Position numbers and translations under genes: made by a program. A DNA stretch of 64,000 nucleotides from DASRFR01 sp035651455 (GTDB lineage: Bacteria; Acidobacteriota; Terriglobia; Terriglobales; Acidobacteriaceae), in assembly GCA_035651455.1 (NCBI GenBank), contig DASRFR010000029.1:496001-560000 (forward strand), in the 5' to 3' direction. Shown piece after piece: positions 33,941 to 43,468 of this stretch. Position 1 is the stretch's first letter. The number at the start of each line of letters is the position of its first letter. The notes under the pieces were generated by a model that saw only the letters and a program-made list of their open reading frames with translations, ran no database searches and was not told the origin of the DNA.

Positions 33941-35041
33941 CTAAATGATTCCGAACTTCTTCTTCTTTTTGAACTTTTTGGCGTTGGTTTCTTTTGCCGT
34001 GGTCTCTATGGGCTTGGTTTCATTGGCGCTGGCGCCGCTATCTACATATCCGGGTTTCAGATCGATGAAAGCATCCTCCCGGAGTTTGGTCAGGTAGGCA
34101 CGAAGGGCCGGCTGCAATTTTTGCATGTAAATCGCATCCTGCAATTTTGGCTCGATGTCTCTCATGGCAGGAATGCCGGCCTGCTGGTGATCCGTCACCT
34201 TGAGAATCACAAAGCCCTGCTTGGTACGGATGACATCGGTTACATCACCGGCTTTCATGGCGAAAGTCTTATCTTCCAGTTCTTTGGCCAGCGCTCCCCG
34301 CTTGAAATAGCCAAGATCGCCACCCTGGGCCGCAGTGGGCCCATCGGAATTCTTCTTCGCGACCTCGTCAAAGCTGGTGCCCTTCTTAATCAGGGCCAGC
34401 AGATCATCGGCTTTGGCCTGGGCAGCCGCGAGGGCCTGCGGGTCGTCGGCAGCGGGAGCGCTCTCGCCCTGCTTAGCGCCCGTTTTCGCGGGCGCAACCA
34501 GAATTTCGCTCAAGCGGATCTGTTCGGGCTGCTCCAGTTCACTCTTGTGCTGCTCGTAAAACTGCTGCTCTTCCTGCTTCGTAGGGGCGAGGTGCGAACC
34601 CACTTCTCGGCCAATGACTTCCTGGGTGATGATCTGGTTGCGCAAGTTCTGTTTGAAATCCTCGTACGAGACGCCCTGCGACTGTGCAGCCTTTTCCAGG
34701 TCTTCCATGGTGTCGAGGTTCATCTGCTTGCGCATTTCGTCCAACCGCTTGATAAGTTCGGTATCGGCGGTGATTCCCAGGTCCTTGCCCTTTTCCAGCA
34801 GCAGTTGCTGGTCGATCAAGTCGCGAAGCACATCTCTTTGCCGCTCGTTATAAAGCTTGGAAGCGTTTGATGGATCCTGCTGCTGCATCTCCTGCTTGAG
34901 CTGCTCCTTGCTGCGGTTGAACTCGGAGAGCGTAATGATCTGGTTGTTTATGCGGGCAACAATTTCTTCGACCACGTTGTCCGCATACACTAGCGGAGAC
35001 GGCAAAACGGCGAGCAACAAAGCGACAATAACTTTTTTCAT
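33941..35041 (-). CDS. Periplasmic SurA/PrsA-like peptidyl-prolyl isomerase
   Basis: A 366-residue exported chaperone. ATG 35041 starts the signal peptide MKKVIVALLLAVLPSPLVYA. The N-terminal SurA-type helical domain contains VVEEIVARINNQIITLSEFNRSK and ends with EVIGREVGSHLAPTKQE. A parvulin rotamase domain follows (IRLSEILVAPAK, GTSFDEVAKKNSDGPTAAQGGDLGYF, VIRTKQGFVILKV). A lysine-rich tail (KKFKKKKKFG) closes the protein. SurA family members assist outer-membrane protein folding. The C-terminal basic tail and an ADD-rich loop are unusual additions. Confidence 0.9.
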   Translation of the reverse strand: MKKVIVALLLAVLPSPLVYADNVVEEIVARINNQIITLSEFNRSKEQLKQEMQQQDPSNASKLYNERQRDVLRDLIDQQLLLEKGKDLGITADTELIKRLDEMRKQMNLDTMEDLEKAAQSQGVSYEDFKQNLRNQIITQEVIGREVGSHLAPTKQEEQQFYEQHKSELEQPEQIRLSEILVAPAKTGAKQGESAPAADDPQALAAAQAKADDLLALIKKGTSFDEVAKKNSDGPTAAQGGDLGYFKRGALAKELEDKTFAMKAGDVTDVIRTKQGFVILKVTDHQQAGIPAMRDIEPKLQDAIYMQKLQPALRAYLTKLREDAFIDLKPGYVDSGASANETKPIETTAKETNAKKFKKKKKFGII

Positions 35042-35193
35042 GGGTAGTACCAATGGAAGACCTGGGCTCTGCCTAAGGTATGTTGGATTGCTCTCTGTTT
35101 ATTGTAACTCTGGTCCGGCAAGCGGGCCACCCACCACTGTTATGATTGTGAGTTTCAAAATGAAGGTTGCCATCCGCCCAAGACGAGGTGACA

Positions 35194-37011
35194 GTGAAGA
35201 TCCTCAGCCTTTTCCTTTCTATTTTCTTTATTTGTATGGCCTGCTTTGATTCATCCGCCGAGGCACAATCAACTCCTCCCGCGATGCCGGATACTGCCCA
35301 ACTGGAGAAGATGGCGGCGCGGTTTGCACCCACGGCCATCCGAGTAGACACTTCAAAGCTTTCGCCGGGAGACCGCCAGGCGCTCGTAAAACTGATTGAT
35401 GCCGCACGCATTTACAACGACATCTACATGCGCCAGCTCTGGAGCGGGAACCTGGGCCTCTACGCCAGGCTGCAAAAGGATCCAACTGCGCTCGGCAAAG
35501 CCCGCCTGCACTATTTTTGGCTCAACAAAGGTCCATGGTCCGACATTGATGAATTCAAAGCCTTCATTCCCGGAGTGCCGCCGCGAAAGCCGCTGGGTGC
35601 GAACTTCTACCCCGAAGACATGACGAAAGAAGAGTTCGAAGCCTGGATTGCCACATTGCCCCAGGCCGAGCAGGAGCAGGCCAAGAGCTTTTTCACGGTA
35701 ATCCGCCGTAAGTCAGCGTCTACTCACAGCGGCGCGGCGCGGCCTACTGCTCAATCGCATCCATTCGAGAGCGTTCCTTACAGCGAAGAGTACAAGGACG
35801 ATCTCGCGAAATGTGCCGATCTTCTGAAGCAGGCTGCGGGCTTGACTGACAACTCTTCCCTGAAGAAATTTCTGTCTTTGCGTGCAGACGCCTTTCTCTC
35901 CAATGATTACTACGAAAGCGATCTGGCATGGATGGATCTTGATGCGCCTCTCGATATCACCATCGGGCCATACGAAACCTATAACGACGAGCTCTTCGGC
36001 TACAAGGCGGCGTTCGAGGCATACATCAATCTTCGCGATGAGGCGGAGAGCGCCAAATTGAGCGCCTTCAGCAAGCATTTGCAGGCGGTCGAAAACAATC
36101 TTCCTATCGATCCTCAGTACCGCAATCCAAAGCTGGGCGCGGCGGCCCCACTCCGAGTCGTTGACGAAATTATCGCCACCGGCGATGGCGCGCACGGCGT
36201 GCAAACCGCCGCTTACAACTTGCCCAACGATGAGAGGGTTGTGCAACAAAAAGGCGCCAAGCGGGTCATGATGAAGAATGTGCAGGAAGCGAAGTTCCGC
36301 AGCGTGCTTTTGCCCATTGCCAGGGTGATGCTCACCAAATCTTCAATGGTTGACGTCAATTTCGATTCCTTCTTCACCCATATCGTGGCGCATGAGTTAA
36401 TGCACGGTCTGGGCCCGCACCAGATCACAATCAACGGACGTGCCACCACTCCTCGCGTTGAATTAAAGGAGCTTTTTGGCGCCATCGAAGAAGCCAAGGC
36501 CGATGTCACTGGCCTGTTCGCCCTGCAGTACCTAATGGACCACGCAAAGGCCATTGGCCTGGACAACCTGCTCCCCAGCGATGCGGCGGCGCAGCGGCAA
36601 CTCTATGTCACCTATCTCGCCTCGTCGTTCCGCAGCCTGCGTTTCGGCTTGAATGACGCGCATGGCAAGGGCATGGCCGTACAGTTCAACTACTTGATGG
36701 ACAAGAGAGGGTTCACTGAGCACGGTGACGGCACATTCAGCGTGAACATGGAGAAAATTCGTTCCGCTGTCCACGACCTTGATCACGATCTGCTCACGCT
36801 CGAAGCTCAAGGCGACTATGCCGGGGCAAAGAAAATGCTTACCGAGATGGGGGTGATTCGCCCCGCGGTGAAGCGAGCACTCGCCAAGTTGCAGGACATC
36901 CCTACAGACATCGAACCCATCTTCGTAACCGCGGATTCCGTAAGCGGCGATCCGACGCCTGCAACCGCACCGACTGCACAGCGCACTGGAAGAAACCGCC
37001 GGAAAGAATAG
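35194..37011 (+). CDS. Exported M49 (dipeptidyl-peptidase III-like) zinc hydrolase
   Basis: A 605-residue protein. GTG 35194 with GAGG upstream gives a signal segment (VKILSLFLSIFFICMACF); in-frame starts upstream are less well placed. The zinc site is HELMH at 400-404 (VAHELMHGLGPHQI) with the second motif EEAKAD at 432-437. Both are typical of the bacterial/plant M49 branch, which has a 5-residue HExxH rather than the 6-residue motif of eukaryotic DPP III. Such proteins are often annotated as MutT/Nudix-associated hydrolases because plant homologues carry a fused Nudix domain; none is present here. Peptide substrates are inferred. Confidence 0.8.
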   Translation: MKILSLFLSIFFICMACFDSSAEAQSTPPAMPDTAQLEKMAARFAPTAIRVDTSKLSPGDRQALVKLIDAARIYNDIYMRQLWSGNLGLYARLQKDPTALGKARLHYFWLNKGPWSDIDEFKAFIPGVPPRKPLGANFYPEDMTKEEFEAWIATLPQAEQEQAKSFFTVIRRKSASTHSGAARPTAQSHPFESVPYSEEYKDDLAKCADLLKQAAGLTDNSSLKKFLSLRADAFLSNDYYESDLAWMDLDAPLDITIGPYETYNDELFGYKAAFEAYINLRDEAESAKLSAFSKHLQAVENNLPIDPQYRNPKLGAAAPLRVVDEIIATGDGAHGVQTAAYNLPNDERVVQQKGAKRVMMKNVQEAKFRSVLLPIARVMLTKSSMVDVNFDSFFTHIVAHELMHGLGPHQITINGRATTPRVELKELFGAIEEAKADVTGLFALQYLMDHAKAIGLDNLLPSDAAAQRQLYVTYLASSFRSLRFGLNDAHGKGMAVQFNYLMDKRGFTEHGDGTFSVNMEKIRSAVHDLDHDLLTLEAQGDYAGAKKMLTEMGVIRPAVKRALAKLQDIPTDIEPIFVTADSVSGDPTPATAPTAQRTGRNRRKE

Positions 37012-37044
37012 GCGACGCGCATCGCCACGGGAACGTGCACAGTG

Positions 37045-37815
37045 TCACTTACCCGCTGCTTCCGCTCGCGCGCGCATCAGCGCCACCGTGGTAACGTCGT
37101 TGTGGGTAGGCGGCCCGCACATGAACTGCTGCAGGCTCTCCAGCATGGTGTCACCAACCTGCCGGGCCGTGTTGCCATTTGCACGCTCAAAGGCGTCCTT
37201 GGCACGGTGAATACCAAACTCTTCCCGCTGGCATTGACCTTCTACGATGCCGCGCGAGACCAGTAGCAGGATCGCCCCGGGTTCCAGCGCCACGATGCGC
37301 GCGTCCATGGGCGCATATGCGAACAGCCCAAGCGGCAGGGTAGTGGCTTCAAGAAGGCTGACGCTCCCAGACGCATCGCGCAGCAAACCCGGAGTATGGC
37401 CTGCATTGATGTACCAGACCGTTCCTAAGGTCTCGTTATAGCAACCGAAAAATGCCGGGCAACTGCGCACGCCGCCCGCCGCCTGCATGATGCTGTGGTT
37501 CAGACGAAGCCAGAGTTCGACCATGACGTCGGGATCATTTACGTCTTCCGGAGCAAACAGTTCTTTGCCCGACTGCTCAAATGTGCTTTGGGCAGCCCGC
37601 AAGATCTGGTGATTTCCATCGCGCCGTCCGGCAAGGTCAAGCAATCCAAAAAGAATCCGGTTCGGCGCCACCCGGACGAAATCGTAGTAGTCGCCGCCTT
37701 TCCACTCCCCGTAAAAAGTGGCCGCAATCTCCGCCCCCTCTAGCGCAGGCGGTTGCGCGGGAATGCTTTCGACTGGAGACGCCACCCGCTTCGTACTTTT
37801 CCGGAATGACAACAT
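37045..37815 (-). CDS. PP2C/SpoIIE-type phosphatase domain protein, degenerate metal motif
   Basis: A 256-residue RsbU-like protein without sensor domains. Recognisable parts are GGDYYDFVRVAPNRILFG, the GDVSG equivalent LDLAGRRDG, NAGHTPGLLRDASG and NDVTTVAL near the end. These regulate anti-sigma partner switching in other bacteria. The usual TDG/SDG metal motif reads SRGIVEGQ here, so one metal-binding Asp is replaced by Arg. It may be weak or inactive, or rewired. It lies 68 bp downstream of the gluzincin gene and is convergent with the M49-like gene. Confidence 0.82.
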   Translation of the reverse strand: MLSFRKSTKRVASPVESIPAQPPALEGAEIAATFYGEWKGGDYYDFVRVAPNRILFGLLDLAGRRDGNHQILRAAQSTFEQSGKELFAPEDVNDPDVMVELWLRLNHSIMQAAGGVRSCPAFFGCYNETLGTVWYINAGHTPGLLRDASGSVSLLEATTLPLGLFAYAPMDARIVALEPGAILLLVSRGIVEGQCQREEFGIHRAKDAFERANGNTARQVGDTMLESLQQFMCGPPTHNDVTTVALMRARAEAAGK

Positions 37816-37883
37816 GATCTTGGGTTGAGGAACTTAGCATAAATCAGCGATGCTGGCGAGCGGGAATTCCTGTGCAGATTTCT

Positions 37884-39326
37884 TCACTCTCCATACCTTT
37901 TAGCCAGAAACTGTCCTACGTCGTTCGCCAGGTCGGCGTAGCTGGAGTGAATGGTTGCGCGCAGCGCGGCTTCTGTCTGGCTGCCCTCGCTCAGCCGTTG
38001 CAGAATTCGCTGCAGGTCCCCCATCCCGTACGTCTCGTTGATGTACAAGACCGCGGCTAAAGACTCGTCGTAAGCGAGGACTGCTTCGCCCGTGGAAAAG
38101 CGGTTGAAATTGCCTTCCAGCATGTTGTAAGGAATCTGTTGCTGGCCGCGGAACAACTGCGCCAGCCTTCGTCCGTTGGCCTCCAGGGTCTTGGGCTCGA
38201 CTAGCTGCGCGATGCCCTCATGGAGCCACTGTGGGCAGCGTCCTCCCGACGCTTGGTTGATGAACGAATGCGCCAACTCGTGCTTTAAGACCCGGGCAAA
38301 GTCGCTGGTAACCGATGTCAGGCCGTTCACGGGAATGCGCAGCTTGCCATCGTTCAGAGCTCCGGTCCAAGAGGGAGCGTGGGTCACGTCAAAGAAGGCC
38401 TGGTCGGTATACAAAACAACGGAAATACTGCTCCGCGGCGATATACCCAGCTCCCGTACCAGGTCGTCGTATTGAGTTTCCAGCGTGTTCAGGATGTCGC
38501 GCCGTAGGAAGTCAGAACTCTGATTGCCTTCGAACCGCAGAGTGAAATGCGCGCTTTCGCGCTCGGAAAATTGGGTCTCTACTTTGGCCTCACGCTCGGC
38601 CTTTGACAACAATTCCGCTACTTTCGAATCCGGCCGCAATTGCAGTGACTTCTTCCATGAGCGAATAGCGTCGGCGGTGTGGTCCGCCGAGAATTGCGCG
38701 AAGCCGAGAACGGTGAGCGCGTCGGGCGAATTGGGCGCCAGGCGCGCCGAGCGTTCCGCGTAGGAAAGTCCTTGCTGGGGATTGCCCGTGCGCACCAGCA
38801 GGGCTGCGTAGTAATTCAGAATGGTGGAACTGTCCGGCTGGAGCGCGAGCGCATTTTCGAAGTAGCGCGCGGATTGCTTGAGATCGCCAGCCTCGAATTC
38901 GTGCTTTCCTGCAATAAAGTAAGCGGTGGCGGCGAGCGCACGATCGCTGTTGCCGGCCGCAGACTGCAAGGCGTCGGTATCTACCCGGCCGTCGTGAACG
39001 ATTTTCTCGCTGAGGTCCCCTTCTCCCTTCAGCGGAGTATTGGAACCGAGTGCCGGCAGCTCCGCCGCAGCTTTCACTTCACCCCCGGAATTCACGTAGG
39101 CAGGAGGCGCCCCACCCGCTTCGACGCGCTCAACTAGTGATTTCGGGATAGCATAGGAGTTATCCCCGATGTCATATTGCAGATGGGAACCGGAATTGCG
39201 AACGCTTTCCGCCCAGATGCTGCGTCCATTCTTGAGGCGAATGACGTCCGCGGGCGCGCACACCGCACCTATGACCGGCAAAAGCAGCAAGAGAGTTGGG
39301 AACCGCACCTGCGCGGATTCTAGCAA
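37884..39326 (-). CDS. Exported TPR protein with a gluzincin-type metallopeptidase domain
   Basis: About 480 residues. TTG 39326 is the longest start; GTG 39308 would start nearer the signal sequence (VRFPTLLLLLPVIGAVCA). TPR-like repeats lie at about 125-260 (YFIAGKHEFEAGDLKQSARYF, YYAALLVRTGNPQQGLSYAE). The C-terminal domain has HELAH at 349-353 and WLHEGIAQLVEP with the third zinc ligand Glu, the arrangement of peptidase MA-like enzymes. It is probably a periplasmic protease or a protein-processing scaffold. Its start lies only 21 bp from the divergent M1 gene. Confidence 0.82.
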   Translation of the reverse strand: MLESAQVRFPTLLLLLPVIGAVCAPADVIRLKNGRSIWAESVRNSGSHLQYDIGDNSYAIPKSLVERVEAGGAPPAYVNSGGEVKAAAELPALGSNTPLKGEGDLSEKIVHDGRVDTDALQSAAGNSDRALAATAYFIAGKHEFEAGDLKQSARYFENALALQPDSSTILNYYAALLVRTGNPQQGLSYAERSARLAPNSPDALTVLGFAQFSADHTADAIRSWKKSLQLRPDSKVAELLSKAEREAKVETQFSERESAHFTLRFEGNQSSDFLRRDILNTLETQYDDLVRELGISPRSSISVVLYTDQAFFDVTHAPSWTGALNDGKLRIPVNGLTSVTSDFARVLKHELAHSFINQASGGRCPQWLHEGIAQLVEPKTLEANGRRLAQLFRGQQQIPYNMLEGNFNRFSTGEAVLAYDESLAAVLYINETYGMGDLQRILQRLSEGSQTEAALRATIHSSYADLANDVGQFLAKRYGE

Positions 39327-39347
39327 TCAGGGGAGAGGTCGACCTAG

Positions 39348-41897
39348 GTGACCAAGGTGCTCGTTCGACCGCGCACATTCGCTCGCAGCCTCGCGCTGCT
39401 CGTCCTGCTCACGGCGGGAGTGCTCCCGATTTTCGGGCAAACGCCGCCGGTTGCGCCATCCTCCGCTGCCGATGCCCTCTATTCCGACTTGAGGACTGTA
39501 GGACTGGACCCATCGAGGGTATACCGCGTTCGTGACATTTCGTTGGATCGACCCGGACTGCACATCAGCTTCGAAAACGGCAGCATCGCTTTCACCCGCG
39601 ACGTCTACAACCGGGTGACAGGAGCCTTTTTTGAAGGCGACGGTGAAGTGATCGTTTCGCCACCGAATCGCGTGGAACGGGCTTCCATGGCCCTATTTAC
39701 GGGAATGGCGATTTTGGAAGAACAATTCTCTACCGGATACTTCCGCTTTAACGACAACACATTTTCCGAACTGCAGCCCAACCTTCGCCCCGCCGAGCAC
39801 GCTCCGGAATTCGTCACCGAATACAACGAAGCCGCGGTGCACCTCGCCGAAATGGATGCGCTGCGGCTGCTGGTGACCTTCAGCCACTTTTTACCAACTC
39901 CTGGACCACAGACCCCTGCTCTGCCCAATGGAACGCAGGACAATCGGGATCGCATGCTGCATGCTCGATTGCAAGGCAAGAAATTGGGTGCATTCGACTT
40001 GTTTTACGATTCCACGGTTTCAGAACAAGTCTGGGCCGGCCAGTCCCGTGTTGTGGCGAGTGGCACCTATTACGATCTTTGGACTTCCTTTGCCAGCAGC
40101 ACCGGACGTAATACCGAGCCTGCCGCGAAGGCCGACGACGTAGCTGTTTCGCGGTATGACATAGCAGCGGAAGTGAAGCCGCCTACCACGCTGAATGCGG
40201 ATGCCCGGCTGAAAGTCAAGGTCAACGAAGGAGGACAACGCACCCTATTATTTGAGTTGTCCCGCGTGCTGCAGATCAAGACGCTCGAGTTCAATGGCCG
40301 CCCGATCCCGTATATCCATAATCCCGCGCTCGAGGGTAGCCAGGTGTCGCGGCGCGGCAATGACCTGGTCGCAGTCATCTTTCCCAAAACCTTGCAGCCG
40401 GGAGAAACCTTTGAGCTCCACTTCGCATACGGAGGAGACGTACTCTCCGATGCGGGTCGTGGACTGTTGTATGTAGGTGCGCGCGGAACCTGGTATCCGA
40501 ATCGCGGCTTCGCTATGGCGGATTTCGACCTGGCTTTTCGCTATCCCGCGGAATGGACGCTGGTTGCGACGGGAAAGCGGGCCGAAGGCACAACGTCTTC
40601 TGGCCCTTCATTCCCCGCGCCGCTACCGCCGGGCATGCAGCAATCCCGGTGGGTTTCTGAACGCGCTATACCCGTCGCCGGGTTCAATCTCGGAAAGTAT
40701 GTCCATGCCGTCGCCCGCGCCGGACAAGTTGCGGTCGAGAGTTTCGCTACGCCCGGCATGGAGCGCGCGTTTAATGCTCCTCAGCTTCCGCAACTGCCGC
40801 TCCCTGAGATCCGCCATCCGGGAATGCCGCTGCAACTTCCCCCACCTGCGCCTCCTGCACCCTCTCCTGGGCGGAACGCGCAACCCGTAGCCCAACGATC
40901 GGCCAGTGCGCTGGAGTTTTTCGCCAGTCGTTTTGGGCCCTTCCCCTATGACTCGCTGAAACTGACGCAAATGCCCGGCGATCTTAGCCAGGGCTGGCCA
41001 GGACTAATTTTCCTCTCCAGCTATGCATTCCTCAGCCCTGAAGAAAAAAAGCAATTGCATGTGAGCCAACTGGCCAACATCATCAGCGGGCAAGTACTCG
41101 TACATGAAACCGCTCACCAGTGGTGGGGCGATTTGGTCACCTGGTCCAGTTACCGAGACCAGTGGCTCTTTGAAGGTCTGGCGAATTACTGCTCGATGTT
41201 GATGCTTCGCTCAGAAGACCCTGCCGAATTCCACCAGGTCATGGAGAAGTATCGCATTGACCTGCTCGAGAAGAACAAAGACGGAACCCGGTTAACCGAT
41301 GCGGGGCCAGTCTCGCTCGGTCTCCGCTTGTCGTCGTCTCGCTTCCCGAATGGGTATGAAGCCATCAGTTATGGCCGTGGCGCATGGCTGTTTTACATGC
41401 TGCACGAGATGATGAAGGACGCAGAGGCCAGCGCCGGCGGCAAACGATCCTCAACTCCCGAGAACGATCCTTTCATTCGCAGCTTGCGAAAGGCACGCGA
41501 CCGTTACCAGGGCAAGATCATGAGCACCGGTGACCTGATCCAGGTGTTCGAAGAGGACCTGCCGCGCAGCTTGCATTTTGAAGGTCGCAAGTCGCTCGAC
41601 TGGTTCGTCGATGGCTGGATCAACGGCACGTCGATGCCGCGCTACGACCTGAAGAATCTCTCTTTTACGCCAAAGCAAGCTTCTACACTCGTCACCGGAA
41701 CACTGTTGCAGAAAGATGCTCCCGATGACCTTGTGACACCCGTTCCTCTCTACGCCGTCGTCCGTGGGAGGCCGCCAATTTTTCTGTCGAGAGTTTTCGC
41801 AGACGGCGCCGAAACCACTTTCCGCCTGACTGCTCCCGTTGGCACGCGAAAGATCGTCGTCGATCCGCACGAGGTGTTGCTGCTCCAGACCCGGTAG
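39348..41897 (+). CDS. Exported M1-family metallopeptidase lacking the GxMEN motif
   Basis: An 849-residue protein starting at GTG 39348, with GGAGAGG upstream and a signal peptide (ARSLALLVLLTAGVLPIFGQ). The zinc motif HETAH at 586-590 with Glu609 in FEGLANY gives the M1 HExxH-18-E spacing. The catalytic-domain region just before it reads TQMPGDLSQGWPGLIFLSS where aminopeptidases have GGMENPG, so the Glu that holds the substrate amino end is absent. The N-terminal 280 residues are beta-rich. It may be an endopeptidase or non-classical enzyme. Divergent from the gluzincin gene. Confidence 0.88.
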   Translation: MTKVLVRPRTFARSLALLVLLTAGVLPIFGQTPPVAPSSAADALYSDLRTVGLDPSRVYRVRDISLDRPGLHISFENGSIAFTRDVYNRVTGAFFEGDGEVIVSPPNRVERASMALFTGMAILEEQFSTGYFRFNDNTFSELQPNLRPAEHAPEFVTEYNEAAVHLAEMDALRLLVTFSHFLPTPGPQTPALPNGTQDNRDRMLHARLQGKKLGAFDLFYDSTVSEQVWAGQSRVVASGTYYDLWTSFASSTGRNTEPAAKADDVAVSRYDIAAEVKPPTTLNADARLKVKVNEGGQRTLLFELSRVLQIKTLEFNGRPIPYIHNPALEGSQVSRRGNDLVAVIFPKTLQPGETFELHFAYGGDVLSDAGRGLLYVGARGTWYPNRGFAMADFDLAFRYPAEWTLVATGKRAEGTTSSGPSFPAPLPPGMQQSRWVSERAIPVAGFNLGKYVHAVARAGQVAVESFATPGMERAFNAPQLPQLPLPEIRHPGMPLQLPPPAPPAPSPGRNAQPVAQRSASALEFFASRFGPFPYDSLKLTQMPGDLSQGWPGLIFLSSYAFLSPEEKKQLHVSQLANIISGQVLVHETAHQWWGDLVTWSSYRDQWLFEGLANYCSMLMLRSEDPAEFHQVMEKYRIDLLEKNKDGTRLTDAGPVSLGLRLSSSRFPNGYEAISYGRGAWLFYMLHEMMKDAEASAGGKRSSTPENDPFIRSLRKARDRYQGKIMSTGDLIQVFEEDLPRSLHFEGRKSLDWFVDGWINGTSMPRYDLKNLSFTPKQASTLVTGTLLQKDAPDDLVTPVPLYAVVRGRPPIFLSRVFADGAETTFRLTAPVGTRKIVVDPHEVLLLQTR

Positions 41898-42066
41898 TCC
41901 CAATCCCGGACATCTGCCGTTACTTTTTCCCGAAAAGATCGCCCTCGCATGCTCATAGCTCGACCTCGCGTGGACCTGGCAGACCGGTAAGTTATAGCGC
42001 GTTCAAGGTAATCGGGGTTTTTGGCAATCGACTCACCTATAGAACGTCGGTGGAAATTACTGGTTA

Positions 42067-42083
42067 CATGCCTGCAAGGCATG
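42067..42083 (+). promoter_or_regulatory. Small perfect hairpin before the response regulator
   Basis: A 7-bp inverted repeat, catgcct at 42067-42073 and aggcatg at 42077-42083, with a gca loop. It ends 16 bases before the GGAGG that precedes the ATG at 42109. It could be an operator or a leader hairpin; it is too short to be sure. Confidence 0.3.
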
Positions 42084-42108
42084 GCATGTGAGTCAATCGG
42101 AGGTGGCT

Positions 42109-42564
42109 ATGGGAGCTGCGCCGGATCTGCCACACGCGGTTGGTGCAAGGGAAAGCAAAACTATTTTATTAGTCGAAGATGAGGAGTTTGTCAGGAATGT
42201 TACTGCTGAGGTCTTGGCCGCGGCAGGCTATCAAGTCCTCAAAGCCGAGAATGCGCAGCAGGCGCTTTATCACTACGGCAGATATGAAGGCCAGATTGAC
42301 CTGCTGCTGACAGATGTCTGCATGCCAGGTAAGAGCGGGCGCGTGCTCGCGCGCGAATTGCACGCACTTTGTCCACGAATCAAGGTCATTTTCATCTCTG
42401 GTTACGGTGATGTGAACGAGGCTGGGGAAGACTGCCGCGCGGGAAGCGTTTTCCATTTACCCAAGCCGTTTGCGGTAAGCACGCTTATAACCACGGTGGA
42501 GGAAGCCTTAGCTGAAGTTGAGGTCGTCCCCGCCGGGAAAGCGCTCGCTGCCGCCGCCCACTAA
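42109..42564 (+). CDS. Single-domain response regulator, CheY-like
   Basis: A 151-residue receiver protein. GGAGG lies 5 bases before ATG 42109, better than the in-frame GTG at 42088. It has LLVEDEE at about 20-26, phosphoacceptor Asp69 in LLLTDVCMPG, FISGYGD and the conserved Lys in LPKPFAVSTL. The C-terminal extension is short with no DNA-binding domain. It resembles stand-alone receivers that signal to other proteins, and lies beside the flagellar cluster (motB is convergent), so it may act in motility, which is an inference. No kinase is adjacent. Confidence 0.9.
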   Translation: MGAAPDLPHAVGARESKTILLVEDEEFVRNVTAEVLAAAGYQVLKAENAQQALYHYGRYEGQIDLLLTDVCMPGKSGRVLARELHALCPRIKVIFISGYGDVNEAGEDCRAGSVFHLPKPFAVSTLITTVEEALAEVEVVPAGKALAAAAH

Positions 42565-42604
42565 CCGGAGTTCACAGCATGGCTCACGTCTTGGCGTGTG
42601 CAAT

Positions 42605-43468
42605 TCAAGGCTGGGTTGGAACAATGCTGGGCAGATTGAAAGGTCGAGGGTCGGGCATACTGGATTCCATCGCCTGGATATTCTTTGCCGGCTGTTTGGT
42701 CAAGATCACCAGGTCAACGCGCCGGTTCAGGGCGCGCCCTTCTTCAGTGCCGTTGCTGGCTACGGGATGGAACTCGGCATATCCCGCGGCGGACAGCCGG
42801 TCAGGAGCATACTGGTAGCTGACGATCAGCAGACTTACCAATCCTGTAGCGCGCGCCGTTGACAGTTCCCAATTGGAAGCAAACTGTGCCGTGTGGATGG
42901 GAACGTTGTCTGTGTGACCTTCAATCCTCACGCGATAGCCGTTGGTCGCGAGCAGGTGGGCAATGCGGCTAAAAGTCTGATGCGACTTGGGCTTCATTTC
43001 TGCCGAGCCGCTGTCGAAGAAGCCCAGTTCGCTCAGACTCACGACCAAACCATCGGGTTCGTACCGAAGCGTTACCTCTTGCCGTGATATCTCCGGGGCC
43101 AGCATGGCTTCCAACTCGTGACGGAGGGAGCCCATGTCACCACTGTGGGCAGATCCCGGACCCGTGGTGGAAGGTACAACCCTCCCGAGAGCCCCTGTAT
43201 GCGGCATGTTTTCGATCGACTGGACAGTGTCGAACGGCATCGGCTCGCTCATATCAACCGGGATCTTCATGCTCGATGCCTGGAATACTCCGAGTTCCTG
43301 GAAAGCTACCTGGATGGCCATCGCCAGCTTCCCGACTTTTTTCTGATCGACTTGCGCTGTGGAGTAAAGGACCACGAAGAAAGCAAAGAGCAGCGTGATG
43401 AAATCAGCGTAGGAGACCAGCCAGCGCTCATGATTAGCATGTTCGGGATGTCGCTTTTTCCGGCTCAC
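42605..43468 (-). CDS. motB: Flagellar motor stator protein MotB
   Basis: A 287-residue stator subunit with one N-terminal helix and the proton-channel residue Asp22 in SYADFITLLFAFFVVLYS. The C-terminal OmpA-like peptidoglycan-binding domain has VRIEGHTDNVPI, FASNWELSTARA and GYAEFHPVASNGTEEGRALNRRVDLVI. It works with MotA to power flagellar rotation. Start GTG 43468 overlaps the motA stop by 4 bases (GTGA), so translation is coupled. The ion type (proton or sodium) cannot be told from this. Confidence 0.96.
   Translation of the reverse strand: MSRKKRHPEHANHERWLVSYADFITLLFAFFVVLYSTAQVDQKKVGKLAMAIQVAFQELGVFQASSMKIPVDMSEPMPFDTVQSIENMPHTGALGRVVPSTTGPGSAHSGDMGSLRHELEAMLAPEISRQEVTLRYEPDGLVVSLSELGFFDSGSAEMKPKSHQTFSRIAHLLATNGYRVRIEGHTDNVPIHTAQFASNWELSTARATGLVSLLIVSYQYAPDRLSAAGYAEFHPVASNGTEEGRALNRRVDLVILTKQPAKNIQAMESSMPDPRPFNLPSIVPTQP

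Noticed and set aside
33764..34870. Plus-strand frame of 368 codons over the SurA-like gene
   Set aside because: Hydrophobic-looking but antisense to a gene with clear SurA and rotamase motifs.
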